A DNA stretch of 64,000 nt from Prinia subflava (taxonomy: Eukaryota; Chordata; Aves; Passeriformes; Cisticolidae): the NCBI RefSeq assembly GCF_021018805.1, contig NC_086258.1:18476192-18540191 (forward strand), written 5' to 3'. Below, piece by piece: positions 1 through 13,003 of this stretch (its first letter is position 1; each line of letters opens with the position of its first letter). The notes beneath the pieces were generated by a model. The model was not told the DNA's origin. It saw only the letters and a list, made by a program, of their open reading frames with translations, and did not search any database. A program made the position numbers and the translations under genes.

Positions 1-897
1 GGGTGGTTTTTTGGGTTGTCTCAGGGAGACCCCAGGCTGCTGTCCCAGAGCAGAGGGAGCTCACTCTGGGGGTGTGCAGGGATGGAGCTGCAGGTTCCAA
101 ACCTGCTGTGACACATGGGGAGCCCACACAGCACAGACCCCCCCTGCCTCTGAGTCAGCAAGAACCACAGCTGAGCAAATACCATCACCACACGCAGTTA
201 CTAATTGGGTAAAGCTCATCTTCTGCTGTTTGCAGAGCCCTCTCAGGGAAGGTTCAGCTGCTGGGAGGTTTATTCCTCCTCACCCAGCAGCTCTGGGTGC
301 TGCAAGTCGTGTGGGGACCTCGCTGCACCAGGAGCTGAAGGAATGAAGGATCCCCATGGCCCTGGCAGGCTGCACCCTGCTGCCCCCAAGGGCTGCTCCC
401 TGCTGATGGCCCTGTTTGCCCAGCATGTTTTCCCAAGCACCAGCCCAAAGGAGAGGTCCAAAGGCAGCTGGAGCAAACACAATTCAAAGGCTCAGGGAAA
501 CATTTACAGCCCTGAGCATTTGCTCTGGTGCAGCACCCAGAACAGGCCCTGCCTGGGCTCTCAGACACCCTCCTGCTCTTCTCTCTGCCTCCTCTCCCTC
601 CTGAGAGCCCCTCATACCCCAGGAAGATGGACAGTGGGCTGAGAGCTGCGTGGACCAGAGAGAAAACCCCATAAAAGGTTCATGTGGCAGGTGAAACCCC
701 ATGGCACAGTCTGGACTGGACTCTGACACTCAGAGCTGGCAGGGGAAGGTTTTCTGGCTGTGAGGGGACAGGGATGCCCACATGAAGCAGGAAAGGAGGG
801 AGATGCCAAGACTCTCTCTCCAGAAAGGTCCCACACGTGGCACACTGAGACAGAGATAAGGATGGGCTTAGTCAGCAGTCCCAGCCCTGATCCTGAG

Positions 898-1152
898 CCC
901 TGGAATCATTTCACTGAATTGTTTAGGCTTCAAAAGACCTCCAAGACCACCGAGTCCAGCCTTTGCCTGATCTGCACACTGCCAACCTGACCATACCACA
1001 GTGTGCCTGTCCAGTTGGTTTTTACACATCTCCAGGGGTGGTGAATCCATCACCTCCCTGGGCAGCTCATTCCAATGCTTGACCACTTTTTCCATGCAAA
1101 CACTCTCCTGATGATCCCCCTGACCCATTGTCCCGATGGCAAACAAAACCAT
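898..1152 (-). mobile_element. CR1 LINE 3' fragment
   Basis: The plus strand reads like an antisense CR1 tail: AAGACCTCCAAGACCACCGA, GTCCAGCC, then CTCCAGGGGTGGTGAATCCA and GGGCAGCTCATTCCAATGCT, all hallmarks of bird CR1 elements. It is well diverged and lacks the terminal octamer repeat. Confidence 0.8.
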
Positions 1153-4100
1153 TTGCTGTTAGCTCTGAGCTGCTGGAGCTGAGGGCTCAGCTATCAAAAC
1201 ATTTTGCTCTTGCAAAGCCTGGAGATGAGGAGAGGGATCAGGAATTTCAACCTCAGTGTGCCCAGAGAGGGGCTGGGAGGGGGTGAGGGTGGCAGAGCAA
1301 AGGGGAGAGACAGTTCTCACTTGGAACGCCTTTGCTGCACCAAAAAATGCTGTGTTTTCTATGAATAACACCCAGGGAAGTGTTAAAGTGGGGTTAAAAA
1401 TTTCCCCCACTGGCAGCCTGGGGCTGGCATCGCCCTAGATCAGGGCAGGGAGTGGCTGCAGCAGGAGCATCACCCCAGGGCTGTAGCAGAGGCATTCCCT
1501 CCAGGGAGAAGAGCATTCACCCAGTGCTGACCCCTTACCAAGTCTTTACACATCTCTTATTTTCCAAATTTCTACTTTCTTGAGTGTGAACAACACTCGA
1601 TCCCTCCACGCCGCTGCCCCAGAGGGAGGACATGTCACACACCTGGGGACAAATCCAGAGCTGCCACTTTCTGCAGCCCAAGAGGAGCTGATCCATCAGG
1701 GCTGCAGCTTTGCCTCTCTCCTGCACTCCAGGATAAAACACCCCTCCAACACCCCCAAAATCACTGGGAACTGACCTGCCAAAATACGAGTGAAGGAGCA
1801 GCAGCTCCTTCCAAGCAAGACTTTGCTGCTGCTGCTGCTACCAAGATGCCAAGCCCCAGTGCCTCTCCCTCTGATGCTATTCAGCTTGACAATGTCTTTT
1901 CCAATAAATTCCCTGCCTTTCCAGGCCTTGTGCTGCCTGGCATGTGATATTAGGCTGTTAAGAGGATGCTCCATCCCCGCTTTCCTCTCCTGCTGCTCAC
2001 CTCAAGGCAATTCTGAGTTCTACGTGTGCTCCTTCCCCGTGTGGCTCCTCCAGCCAGTCGGGGTCAAAGTGGGAGCAGCAGGGCCCTCATGGGGGCTCAG
2101 AGTGCCTTGGGTTCCTTTGAGGGTGGCAAGGACCAAAACTGCTTTGTATGAGCCCTCTGGGATGGGTGGTGCAGGAAAAATAGGACAAAACCTATCTGGG
2201 GAGGGTCCTGTCCCTGTGGGTTCAGCAGCCCTGGTGACACCCCCGAGTGGGTTTTGATTTTGCCTTGGCTTTGTGTGCAGGGAAAGAAAAGCATGAGCTG
2301 GTTCCACCTTCAGACACATTTCCACTGCTGCTGGGGCCACGGAGGGCGTGCCAAACCTCTGGACATCTGGGAATGGGAATTGTCCCTGCAGAGCATCCCC
2401 GTGCATGGATCCCTCCTAGGCTGGGGAAATCCAGCTCAGTAACTCCTGTGACAGCTCCCACGGGCTCTGCCTCTTGTCTGGACAAGGTGTGCTGGGACAC
2501 AGACGGGACAAAGGGACAGTGGCAAGTGGGACAGGGAACAGTGTGGGATCCCACAGGAGCCTGCAGGGTCTGTGAGCATCCCCCCCTCGTTCCCAAATGC
2601 ACAGGCACGGCTGCAGAGCTGCCTGACAAGAGATGAATCTGGCCCTGGCCTGAAAATGTCAGGTGATGTTCTCCTTCCCCGTGACAAACTGGGGTCTGAT
2701 GCTAATCAAACTGGGGCAGAACCCACGGAAGCTCCAAACACAGACACAGCAACCAAACTGTCCAATAAAATGTTAACCCTTGAGCAACCTCTCTTTAGAT
2801 AATTTCTGGTTTCTCAAGACAGAGGAAATAGAAACTCCTTCATTTCAAGCAGCTGCTGTGTGGCCCAGGCCGGTGGTGGGGCAGAGGCAGCTCAGAAGCC
2901 CTGGGGAGGGTGGACAGGGCTGGAAAACCTGGAGCAAACAGCATCCAACCCCTCTGGAGCACCAACCTGCTGCCCCAGCCTGGAGCTGGTGCATGAAGTC
3001 ACAGGGATGAGCCTCGTCCTGCTGATGAAATAACTGAACATGACTGCCTTGCCCTACTGGGATCGTGGCCAGTACCCATCACTGAAACATCACCCACAAG
3101 GAGATTTATTTGTTAATGAGGGAGGGAAAATAACAGCTCAGCTCTGCTGCCAAACGTGGCCCTGGAGCTCGTGGGGGTTTGCATGGAGTGAACTGGGACC
3201 AGAGGGCACAGGGACCAGTCCTGGGAGGCTCAGGCTCCTGCTGGACTGGGGGTGATGGTTTGTTGTGGGCTGATGTAGCACTGAGGGTTTAAAAAAGGCT
3301 GAATGGGAAATGCCCCTGTTCCCCTTCTCCAGCTCTGATTAATGGGGTTTGCTCCCTGCTCCTCATTACCTGATCGGGGGGAAGAGCTCAGCCACTCCTA
3401 AGGAAAAACAATGAACAAGCAGAAAGAAAAAAATGCTTACAACAGACCTTTGCTAATAAAATCCCTGACAAGGATAATAAATGAACCTTTCCTCAGCTGT
3501 CCTTCCTGTCCCAGAAATCATCCCTTGCTCTAAAGCATCAGTGAATATTTTCTCTTTTCCAACACTGAGAAGGTTCAGCTGCCTGGCACTGCAGGATTTT
3601 TTCCCAGCTTGGAGCAAAGCGACTGAATCTCATCTCAGGGACCAGATCCTCACAAAGGGTGGAAATCTAGGAGCTCACTGGGACATCCAGGCTGAAAATA
3701 AACTGTTTTGAGGGATTTAGAATTTGATATTGTGTATTAATTCTTCCTGGATGTTATCAAAGTGATAACAGTGAGCTGGGATCCAGAGGCACATCCAACA
3801 TCCCTGGGCTGCAGGAGGAAGATCCCAGTGTTCTTACATAAAGTGAAAACCCCAAGTTTTGTTTGTATATGTGCAAAACATTATTTTTCAGTCCCTGAGC
3901 ATGGGGCAAAACCTGGATTTGCTGGAGGTGTGGGCCAGCATCCCAGAGATGTCACTCTTGGGGCTCTGGGATGGGCCACAAACCCCAGAGACAGCAAACC
4001 CCTGAGCCTGCCATGCATTAACCAAGATATTCAGGATATCTCCATGGAAATGGATCAGCTCATCAACCATTTGCAGATGGAGCAAGGGCCAAACACCCAT

Positions 4101-4373
4101 GAACTCCTCTCACCAGCCCTGGCTTTTTACACATTCCCTGTTCCACAAGCACCCTGGGCTTTGTCCCTGTTGGCATTGCAGGGACACGTCCTCCTCCAGC
4201 CCCAGCATGGCCTAGGCCACAGCACTCTGATCCCTAAATGAGTGTGAAGCACCAAACCAGACCTTTCCCAGGGAAAGCTGCTCAGGGGAATCCCTCGGGA
4301 TGCTGCAGCCCTGTGTCCCCAGCTCCCCTCATCCCCATCACTGCTGATGCTGAGACCAAAGGCAAAACCTGCC

Positions 4374-4463
4374 CAGCCCCATTTCCCCCTTCTATTTTCC
4401 ACTCTCACACTTTTGCCCAGCCCCATTTCCCCTCTTATTTTTCACTTTCACACTTTTGCCCAG
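4374..4463. repeat. Two-copy tandem repeat of about 44 bp
   Basis: CAGCCCCATTTCCCCCTTCT is followed by ATTTTCCACTCTCACACTTT and then by a second, slightly changed copy. A looser repeat of AACCCTGCAACC...CTATTTAC elements follows at 4745-4855. Confidence 0.7.
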
Positions 4464-5249
4464 CCTTTCTCTCTGACAATCTGCTCCTACCGAACCGAAT
4501 TTGGAGGATCAGAGCATTTAAATCCATTTCCACAGGACAGATTGAACTGGACAGGTTTTGCTTTAAACTCGAGTACCCTCCTGAGGATTCATTACCAAAA
4601 TCCATCCACTTCCCATTTGTTGCTAATGGGAGGGAAGATGAGTTTTGAATAATTAAAACGTGGCTCCTGTCTGCCTGCTGTGGGCAGAGCACAGGATGTG
4701 CTGCTGCTCTGCCCCTGCTCCAGGATCCCAGCCCAGCCCCTCTGGTAACCCTGCAACCCTCCCAGACTATTTACCAATCCTGCAACCTCCTTAAATATTT
4801 ACTGAGGCTCCTCTGAGCTATTTAGGAACCCTACAAACCCCCAAACTATTTACAGAAACACAAAACGTGCCATTGTTTCACCACCCTCACCATAAATTCC
4901 TTCCTTATATCTAGTCTGAATCAATCCTCTTTTAGTTTAAAAATGTCATTCCTGTCCTGTCACAAACCCCACTACAAAAGTCTGAATGCCACAAGCTCCC
5001 AGCCAGCTGCTGTTTGCAGGACACAAGCAGGACCCTGGCTGGGACATGAGCTCCCAGTGTGGGTTCTGGGCTTTGCAATGCATCATCAAAGACCTAAAAC
5101 AAAAAAATCCCAGCTTAAAGCTCTTCCCCACTCTGCTGTGGAGCTGCTGGCTCTCCAGAGGGCTGGGCTGCCCAGGCACTTTGGATGGCACTCTCTTCCC
5201 CTAGCAAGGGCAGGGGGGAAAGTGATGACAAATTCCTCCAGTTAATTAA

Positions 5250-5860
5250 AAAGCCCCATTTCAACAACACAGCAGAGCTTTTGAACTAATTTATGAGCGT
5301 TTATCCATTTTGTCCCGGCACAATCTCTGTGGAAATGTAAAATTCAGCTCCTGCATGATTTTCTCTTTGCATTGACTGGAAGGAGAAAGAACGAATAGAT
5401 TCTGCTAAATTAATTATCAGCATTGATTTCTTGCCTTTTTTATATTTTTATCCCAAGACAGAGCCCTCAGTAACTTTGAAGAATCTCCAGCACTCAGGCT
5501 TGGAAAATTGATCTAGCAGTTTCTGTGAAACAGCATTTGCAAGCTCCCCTTCCTCAAAATACACTCTAAATGTTAATTTGCATGCTCGAAAGGAACCAGG
5601 TGATTTGTCATTATATTTGCCTCCTCTCCCAGATGTAGCTACTCGTTCCCTTCTTAATTGATTTTCATATTTAGATTCAGTTCTAGGGAAAGTAATTTGG
5701 GGACTGAATTGGGGAGAGAATTAATAGCTGACAACAAATGGGAACTTGGATGGGACTTCATTAGGGCCATCCTAGTGCCCGGGCTGGGCCTCTCTTCCTC
5801 CAGCACTTTCATTTTCGTCAACTATTATAAATCATTATGGTGAAAAATAGCTGCAGAACA
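5250..5860. promoter_or_regulatory. AT-rich block, candidate conserved noncoding element
   Basis: About 600 bp stand out from the GC-rich surroundings. They carry many TAATTA-type cores (AATTAATTATCAGCATTGAT, TTAATTTGCATGCTCG) and no repeat signature or credible ORF. This composition is usual for conserved developmental enhancers. Conservation itself was not tested. Confidence 0.35.
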
Positions 5861-6388
5861 GAGACTCCTCGCTGCTTTTGCAAAGCTGCCAGATAAGGGG
5901 GAGGAATTTGCAAACATTCATTGGAATAAAAGGCCTGGAGGGTCCTTCCTGGCTCCATCCACTGTGGCTGGTGGGAGATCAGGTGTGCAGGGAATCCCTG
6001 CATGACCCAAAGGCCGTGGGGATCACCCCCAGCCAGGTGGGATGTGTGTCCCCAGCTGGGTGTCACCCTGGGGTGTGTCCCTGTCCCTGGCTGCAGCAAC
6101 CAGGATCTGACAGGGAGGGGACAGGAGCCCGAGGAGGTGCCAGGACTTTCCCAGCAGAGATCCCATGTCCCAAAGGCACCCAGGGAAGTGCAGCTGCAAA
6201 AAACAGCATGGAAATCTCCTGGGACAATGGCATTCCCAGCCTTTTACAGCTGGCAGCCACAGCCTGCAGCTCCCTTTGCACACACAGGACACACAGCAGG
6301 GCTCGTGTTCCCTCCCTGACAGGGACCTCAAAGCCAAGGGGATGCTGGTGGTGGCCAAATTCCTGTCAGCTTTGGCTGGGAGAAGCCT

Positions 6389-6527
6389 GGAGCCCACTAG
6401 CCCCTGGTGCAGCTGGGCCCTCCTGCCCCTGAGACTGCTCTGAGCATCCCAGGGCAGCTCCAGGGGGATGCCACAGCCCAGGAAGGGCTTTGGCAGCATC
6501 CCCCACCCCAGAGCTCTCCTTGGCACC
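6389..6527. repeat. Local duplication, copy 1
   Basis: About 139 bp here are nearly identical to 8084-8222, including CCCTGAGACTGCTCTGAGCA, TCCCAGGGCAGCTCCAGGGG and CCCCAGAGCTCTCCTTGGCA. Only a handful of differences are visible. It could be a small segmental duplication or two copies of an uncharacterised dispersed repeat. Confidence 0.85.
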
Positions 6528-8083
6528 ACTCCTTGGCAGCCAGGAGGGGACCAGGCAGGGCAGCAGAGCTCCAGATGATGGGAATCAGCAAAGCTGCAGA
6601 AGCTCCCCAGCTCCATCAGCTCAGGGAGCTGCACTTCCACTCACACTTTTAGCACCCAAACTTTTAAAAACCAAAAAACCTACCCAAACAAACCAATCTT
6701 TTAAGGAAGAACTGTTTTTTTTCTATCACTACATTTCATTTTCGGGCTTCTCCAACCCTGGCTGACTGGAGAAAGTTTCATCCTCTCTTCCAACCACAGT
6801 TAATTCTCATATAAATTAACTTGCACAGTGTCACAGTACATTACCTCACCTTGGAATATTTTCATTCTGAACTTGCTGTGGCTGATGAATGGAACAATGC
6901 ATGGATTTTCTCTGGGGGTGTTTTACCCACAATGTAACTTATTAAAATACAGCTGACTGCAGAAGAAATAGCACTTCTTCAGCAGGGCCTGGGTCATCCA
7001 GTGAAACCCAGAGAATGAAGAATGGTTTATGGCAAAGCTGTTAAATCAGCAGCTCTTGTATGGACCAGCTCTGGGATTTCCTGCAATCCTTGGAAGTTGC
7101 CAGGCTGGCTGGGAAGCAGGAGGGCCCAGGAGAATGGCACAAAGCCACCTCGAGGGGTGACAGCTCGGCTGAGCCCTGACAGTGACAAAGTCCCAGCCCA
7201 CCTGCCATGGCCAGGGAGCCGTACCCACTCTGCTGTGATGGATTCCAGCACTTTATCTCTGGCTGGGAAATGATGTTTGTTTACAGAAGGGGCCACGGGG
7301 CAGAGCAAGGCGCCTTCACTCCAGGGTGTGTTTGCTTCCTCCCCTGTGCCTGAGCCAGCAGTGTGACCCCGGGGTTTTTCCAGGTTTCCACATTTCCAGA
7401 GGCAGATGAGTGCCAGGGACAGCGGTGGCTGCAGCTGAAAGCACCAGGGTGGCTCCACCAGCACCACAGCTCCTCGGGAATGTGGGGCTGGGGAAAGCCC
7501 TGGGCAGGAGGGATAAAAGCACAGGAGAGCCCTTAACCCTGCCCTGCTCAGCAGCACCTGCCTCCCCCAAAGCAGAAAGGAGATGCAAACCCCATTTCCC
7601 TCCCTTTTACAGCGCTCACACTCAGGGAGGGGCCCTGAGCCCTTCCCCACGCAGACACCCTCCCCTGTAGCCCAGCTGCCTCCCCCAGCTGACGTTTCCA
7701 TGTTGGTCCCATTCCATTTCTTCCCTTTCCAGCCCCCCATCACTTCCCAGGGTGTTGTTTGGCTGCAGCAGGCAGCGATGAGGAAAAGCAGGCGGTAAAT
7801 AGAGTCATTTTCTGGAGTAAGGTTAGCAGGAGAAGGAGCATGAGAGGAGCAAACGGAGCTGTTTAAAGGACTGAGGAGCTGTGGGAGCTGTGATGGGCAG
7901 GGAGGGGAGGAACAGCATCCCTCGGGTGGAAGAGGAGCAGTCCGGGGTCACCCCACCCTGCCAGCAGGATGACACAGCACCCAAAGTGCCCAGGGCTTGG
8001 ACTGGCCCTGGTGACACCCAGAGAAGCCCAAGTGCCCCGTGCCCAGGGCTTGGACTGGCCCTGGTGACACCAGGGATGCTGCT

Positions 8084-8222
8084 GAAGCCCACGAGCCCCT
8101 GGTGCAGCAGAGCCCTCCTGCCCCTGAGACTGCTCTGAGCATCCCAGGGCAGCTCCAGGGGGATGCCACAGCCCAGGAAAGGCTTTGGCAGCCTCCCCCA
8201 CCCCAGAGCTCTCCTTGGCACC
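8084..8222. repeat. Local duplication, copy 2
   Basis: This is the partner of 6389-6527. Its surroundings hold two more small repeats: a GGGCTTGGACTGGCCCTGGT segment duplicated at 7994 and 8046, and a 22-bp GTGTGGTCCTTGGCATCACT-type unit repeated about 2.5 times at 8226-8275. Confidence 0.85.
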
Positions 8223-10916
8223 CCTCAGTGTGGTCCTTGGCATCACTCAGTGTGGTCCTTGGCATCACTCAATGTGCCCACAGCCACCGGCTCTGCGGGG
8301 TCACACCAAGGTGTCACTCCAGGGCCGTGCCTCAGTTTCCCCGCTCGGCCCCCACGGCTGCTCTGCGCTGTCACAGCCTCGGTGGTGGCTTGTCACCCGT
8401 CCGAAGGGCAGCAGTCTCTGTGCTGAGGGATAAACCCGAGTCAAACACTCCCTCTCCGTGCTGAGGGAGGGAGGCAGAGCCGGCTCCGGCTCTGGAGCAT
8501 CCCTGTGCCGCCCGGCGGGGCCGGGGGTGCCCGGGGGATGCCCGGGGGCTGCAGTCATGGGCTGTGTGCGCTGTTCAGCCGAGCTCAGTGACTCCTCCTG
8601 CCCTTCCTGCACGGAGGTGCTCGGCTGGAGAGCGCAGCTGCCCCAAGGATCCCTGGAAATTCCCCCTGTGCTCCTCCCGGCCCCTTAACCTCCATCCCCC
8701 TGCCCCGGCAAGGCTGGGCTGGAACCCCCCTGACCCCATCCAAACCCTCCCCTTGCACCGATAACCTCTGCCCACAGCTCCCTGGCACCATCCCTCCCCT
8801 CATTAACCAACAATTCCATTTCCTCCAGGGCCAGACCTGCCCGGAGTCCCCAAAGCAGGAGCTCCCGGGACAGGGCAGCAGCCGCTGCTTCCCAAATCCC
8901 TTCTTAATTATGAACGATGAACACTTGAAAATCTGACCCGAGGTGGCTGCTGTTGAGTCATCCTCTCCTTAATTGCTTGCAAATATTGCACTGTCTCACA
9001 GTGTGGGCTGTAAATTACCAGCAAATAAAGTGTGGAAGCTGTTTTACAGCTAATATATTGTTTCTTCAGAAAGTTTGGGATGAAATAGGTCTTCCTGCTG
9101 AGCTAACAGCCCCTTTCGCTGGGAATTAGGCTGTGTGAGTGCTGCCATGGGGGTTGCTGACCTCTTGCTGGACCTTGCCTGCCCCTTGCAGGTGGGAAGA
9201 GCCACAGAGGGTGGGAAAACAAAAATTGGAGGCATCCAGTCCATGTGTTGTGACAATGCCACTCACTGAGAGCCCCAGGAGTGCCAAACACTATTTATCA
9301 ATATTTCCCAATATCCCCTAAGGTGAGTCTTTCTGCAGATTTCAACACAAGGGTTCATTAAGCGACTTCAAGTGAAAAAAGAAAAAAATAATAAAATGTG
9401 CTGTTCAGCAGTAAAGATTTCCCCAGAGGCTTCTGTTATTATCGTCTTCCCAGTTATGAGTGATTTATTCTTAATGTCCCTGCCTTGGCATTCACTGCAA
9501 CTCATTGCTCCTGTTGAATCCACTCCAGCTCTCCTGGGACGAGGGGACACAGCCAGAGGTGCCAATGTCCCTCTGCCTTCCCCAGGTCCCCAGGAGAGCA
9601 CTGGGCTGTCCCTCTGCTCCCCACAAGCCCAGGGCATCACCCCTTGCTGATGTCTCTCAAGCCCCAGTCCTGGGAGATTAAAAGTTATGCAGGAATTGTT
9701 GAGATGGGGATGGAATTTGAGGTTTTTGCTGTGGGGTGGGGAAGCCTTTGGGCCAGCTTGGCTGGTGCTGTGTGGATCATCACCTCCACAGCTGGTGGAG
9801 ACCTGAGTCAGGCAGGATTCCTGCCAGCAGCCAGCCCTGACAGGAAAATCTCCAAAAAAGGCTGTAAGAATTGCCCCCAGATTTAACCTCATTTATTAAT
9901 TCCCAGCTCCAGACTCCGAGGGAGTCTGTCCATCACCAAAATATAGCTTAAATTAATTCCCATCCCTGGATTCCAACACCTCTATCCATCATCAAAACGC
10001 ACCTGCCCAGGGAGAAGGTGGTGGGAATTGTTTGGGAATCTGAGGAAAGGGATGAAGAGCAGAAAACAGCAGCCACCTCTCTGACGGTGGCCAAGCAAAG
10101 GAAGGAAAAGGTGCCTCCCTTCTGTGCCTTGAGCTGTTGGTTTCTTTTCCAGGCACAGGGTCAGATGAATTGCAGGGTTACAGAGAGGCTCAAGGCTGAG
10201 CCACTGCAGCAAAAGTCCCAGCAAGGATTTGGCCCTGGCACCAGCAGGTGACAGCTCAGAACTGCAGCAGGATCTCCAGGCACATTAAATTTCCAAGCAT
10301 GAAGCGACGACTTGGATGTGCTTTGTGTATGACTAACAGAAAATTAGATTTCACATTGTTTCTGGATCGTTCTCATAGTCACCCTGGGAGGAAATGGAAG
10401 GAATTCTTTGAAACAAAACATCCCCTCCCAAGAAATCAAGGTTTATTTCAGGGGTTTAGAACTTCCTGTTGGCCATCAAAAAACAGGAGGTAAAATCCAC
10501 AGCAACCTCAATCAAACATCCCCCAAGCCACTGTGTCCCTCTGATCATCTAGAAAAGGCAAAATAAGAGTTAAGAAATGTTACAGCTTTTTTTGCCCCCA
10601 ACCTTCCTCCATAACTCCACGATGAAGGATAACTAACTGATGAAGGTATTTGCTCTGCAAACTAAAATTAGCTTTTTTTTTTTCTTTCAGTGTCTGCAAT
10701 CTGCAAATTCTCAGTGATCCCAGGGGCTGCTGCTGGGGGATGGACCCTGGGCAGGTGTTGGGCAGGGGTCCCTCCTTCAGGCCTTTCCACAGCAGCTGGT
10801 GGAACAAAGGAGGATTTTTCAGGATCAGCCAGTGAGTTTTGCTACATTTCAACTCCAAGTGCTCTACAGCTCCCTGAAAGGAGGTTGTGGACAAGTGGGG
10901 TCAGTCTCTTCTCCCA

Positions 10917-11175
10917 CATAACAAGCACTAGGATGAAAGGAAAAGGCTCCAAGTTGCACCAGGGGAGGTTTATTTCAATACTAGGAGCAATTCAAATGGA
11001 AAGGGTGGTCAGGCATTGGAAGAGGCTGGAGTCACCATCCCTGCAAGAGCTCAAAAATGTGCAGCTGTGACACTAAGGGACATGGGGCAGGGTGAGCTGG
11101 CAGTGCTGGGTTAATGGTTGGATTCCATGGGGTTGGAGACCTTTTCCAACCTTAACAGTTGTGTGACTCCACCCA
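10917..11175 (+). mobile_element. CR1 LINE 3' fragment
   Basis: The sequence contains the CR1 landmarks CAAGTTGCACCAGGGGAGGT, TTGGAAGAGGCTGGAGTCACC, ATCCCTGCAAGAG, ACATGGGGCAGGGTG and GGAGACCTTTTCCAACCTTA on the plus strand. The 3' end at 11150-11175 is slightly degraded. Confidence 0.85.
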
Positions 11176-12595
11176 GGCATCACCCTGAGGCAGGAGGAAG
11201 GAGAAGTGTCCGTGGTGAGCAGTCCTGCATCGCTGACAGCTCTGAGAGCCCTGCACATTCCCCTCCTCCCCATCTGCTGCAGACACCTCCACCAGGGCTG
11301 CAAAGGGAACCCTCAGCTCCTGAGACACAGGGATGGATGAGATGTGTGTTTATCACAGCAGGGGTGATGGATGGAGGGACTGGGGTTGTTTTCTGAGGAA
11401 CGCTTGGGCTGCTCCTCGCCCAGCATCTCCCCTCACCAGGCTTGGAAATGCTTGGAAAACATTACCCAACCCTCAGGAAAAGGCTGCTGCAGTCAGCAAG
11501 CCATTTCCTCCACCAGGAATACCTGGAAGAGAGTAAAAGGAGTGGAGGGGAAGGAAGCTGTAAAGCAGAGGAAGCTGGAAGGCATTCCCAACCTCGGCAT
11601 GGTGATGCTCAGGAGCTGGAGAAGCATAAAAGAGTATCTGGTCTTTGTTCACCCCTGGAGTCACAGTGCTGGCAAAGATGAGCAAGAGCTATAAAAATCC
11701 CACCATTCTGAGGTTTTCCTGGATGAGTGTTAAGGGTTTTCTCAGTAAGAAGTCTGAATAGTGTGACAATAATAACAGAAAACATTTTTGTTGCTTCCAG
11801 GGAGGAAGACGCATATAAAGGGGATCTTCCTGGCCGGGTTGTGCTGGCTGCAGCCCTGGGTACAAAGAGCTGCCACCCTAATTCCAAGAGCCACCTTGAA
11901 GGAACATTGGAAGGAAACATGTCCTTCCCTCCTTCCCTCTCTCCCTCAGCTAATTTTGTATTTCTCTTTCTGGCTGTGCTGCAGAGTAATGAACGTGGGT
12001 GATTTGCCATCAGATAAATTGCACACCATTAGCTGCCTGTTTAGAGACCATATTTCCTCTTTGTGATGAGAGCTCAATATCTTTCCAATGAGTTATGGCT
12101 TGGAGATCTTCTAGACCTGGACTGTAAGTACCAAGCAATTACTGTGCCGTAATTCCAGGGCATAATTCCAGGGCTGCTCACCTCCCTGCTACACAGAGTC
12201 TCTCAAGCCTCCTCAGGTGCACTGGAGAAAACTTCTCCAGGTTTAAAGGAATGGCTTCATGGCAGCTGTTTGCAGCAGCTCCCTTTTCCCTTTTCCCTTC
12301 TCCTTCTCCATCCCCTGCCCAGCGATGCTCAGCGGGCTCCAGGGCTGCACTTTGCAACAGGAGCGGGTTGGAAATCACAGGAAAGTGGCCAAAATCTTGT
12401 GCCTACACGCAAATTAAAGCCTGCTGCTGCTGTCCCATCGTGCCCAAGCTCCCCTGGAGGGCTGACACAAACATCCCAGCCCAGCATCTCCAGGGGTGCA
12501 GCCCTTCACTGCCCTGCTCCCTCCAGGGCTGGGTGCCAGCCCCAGCACCTTGGGCAAACACCTCCCTGCTCAGGGCCACCTCCCTGTGTGCTCGA

Positions 12596-13003
12596 TGCCT
12601 CTACAGCAGAGGCTAGACAAGATTAAGAGAATAAAAGTGGGTGTTTATTAAAGGCCTTCAACAGATGCACCTTGGGCAGTCAGACACCCCCGAGAGGGGC
12701 TACATCTGAGATGGACAATGGTCACGAGTCTTTCAGATAATTCAAAGTTTGGTCCATTTAATCCTCCCATTACAGCTTCAGGTAATGAAGTCACATTTCC
12801 CCAGTTTGCTCCTCCCCCCAATTCACTTTTATTTATACTTTTTGGGACCTGAGGCACAGTTTCCTTGAATCTCAGGCCTAGAGGAATTGTTTTGTCTGAC
12901 CAAAAGGTGAAAACAGTAACTAACACTCTATATATGTGTTATTATTGTTAGGCACTAATGCAGTACAGGATTTGAAAAATATAAAATCTGCAATCCTAAG
13001 GTA
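12596..13003 (-). mobile_element. Solo LTR (related family member), intergenic
   Basis: The reverse complement aligns by eye with the LTR at 52533-52950 over nearly its whole length. Shared landmarks are ATCCTGTACTGCATTAGTG, a block around GGAATTGTTTTGTCTGACC/TCAGACAGAACAATCC, and the poly(A) region (TTTATTAAAGGCC on plus). It is more diverged from the 31905 and 52951 copies, so at least two subfamilies are present. The boundaries are approximate. Confidence 0.7.

Larger units (their letters stand above)
1..10916. other. Intergenic, no supported gene
   Basis: Apart from the CR1 fragment, the small repeats, the duplicated 139-bp segment and the AT-rich block listed separately, I see nothing with homology, splice structure or coding composition. 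The open frames here (up to 238 codons on the minus strand at 7027-7743) are expected in GC-rich DNA poor in stops. Confidence 0.6.

Noticed and set aside
6023..6640. 205-codon minus-strand open frame sharing sequence with 7823-8221
   Set aside because: The similarity is the duplicated 139-bp DNA segment. The rest of the two frames do not match, and no splice sites or family similarity are seen.
8458..8688. 76-codon frame with a CVRC...CPSC pattern in a locally CpG-rich spot
   Set aside because: Two CxxC pairs alone can occur by chance. There is no conserved spacing to a known zinc ribbon, no convincing donor site and no promoter.
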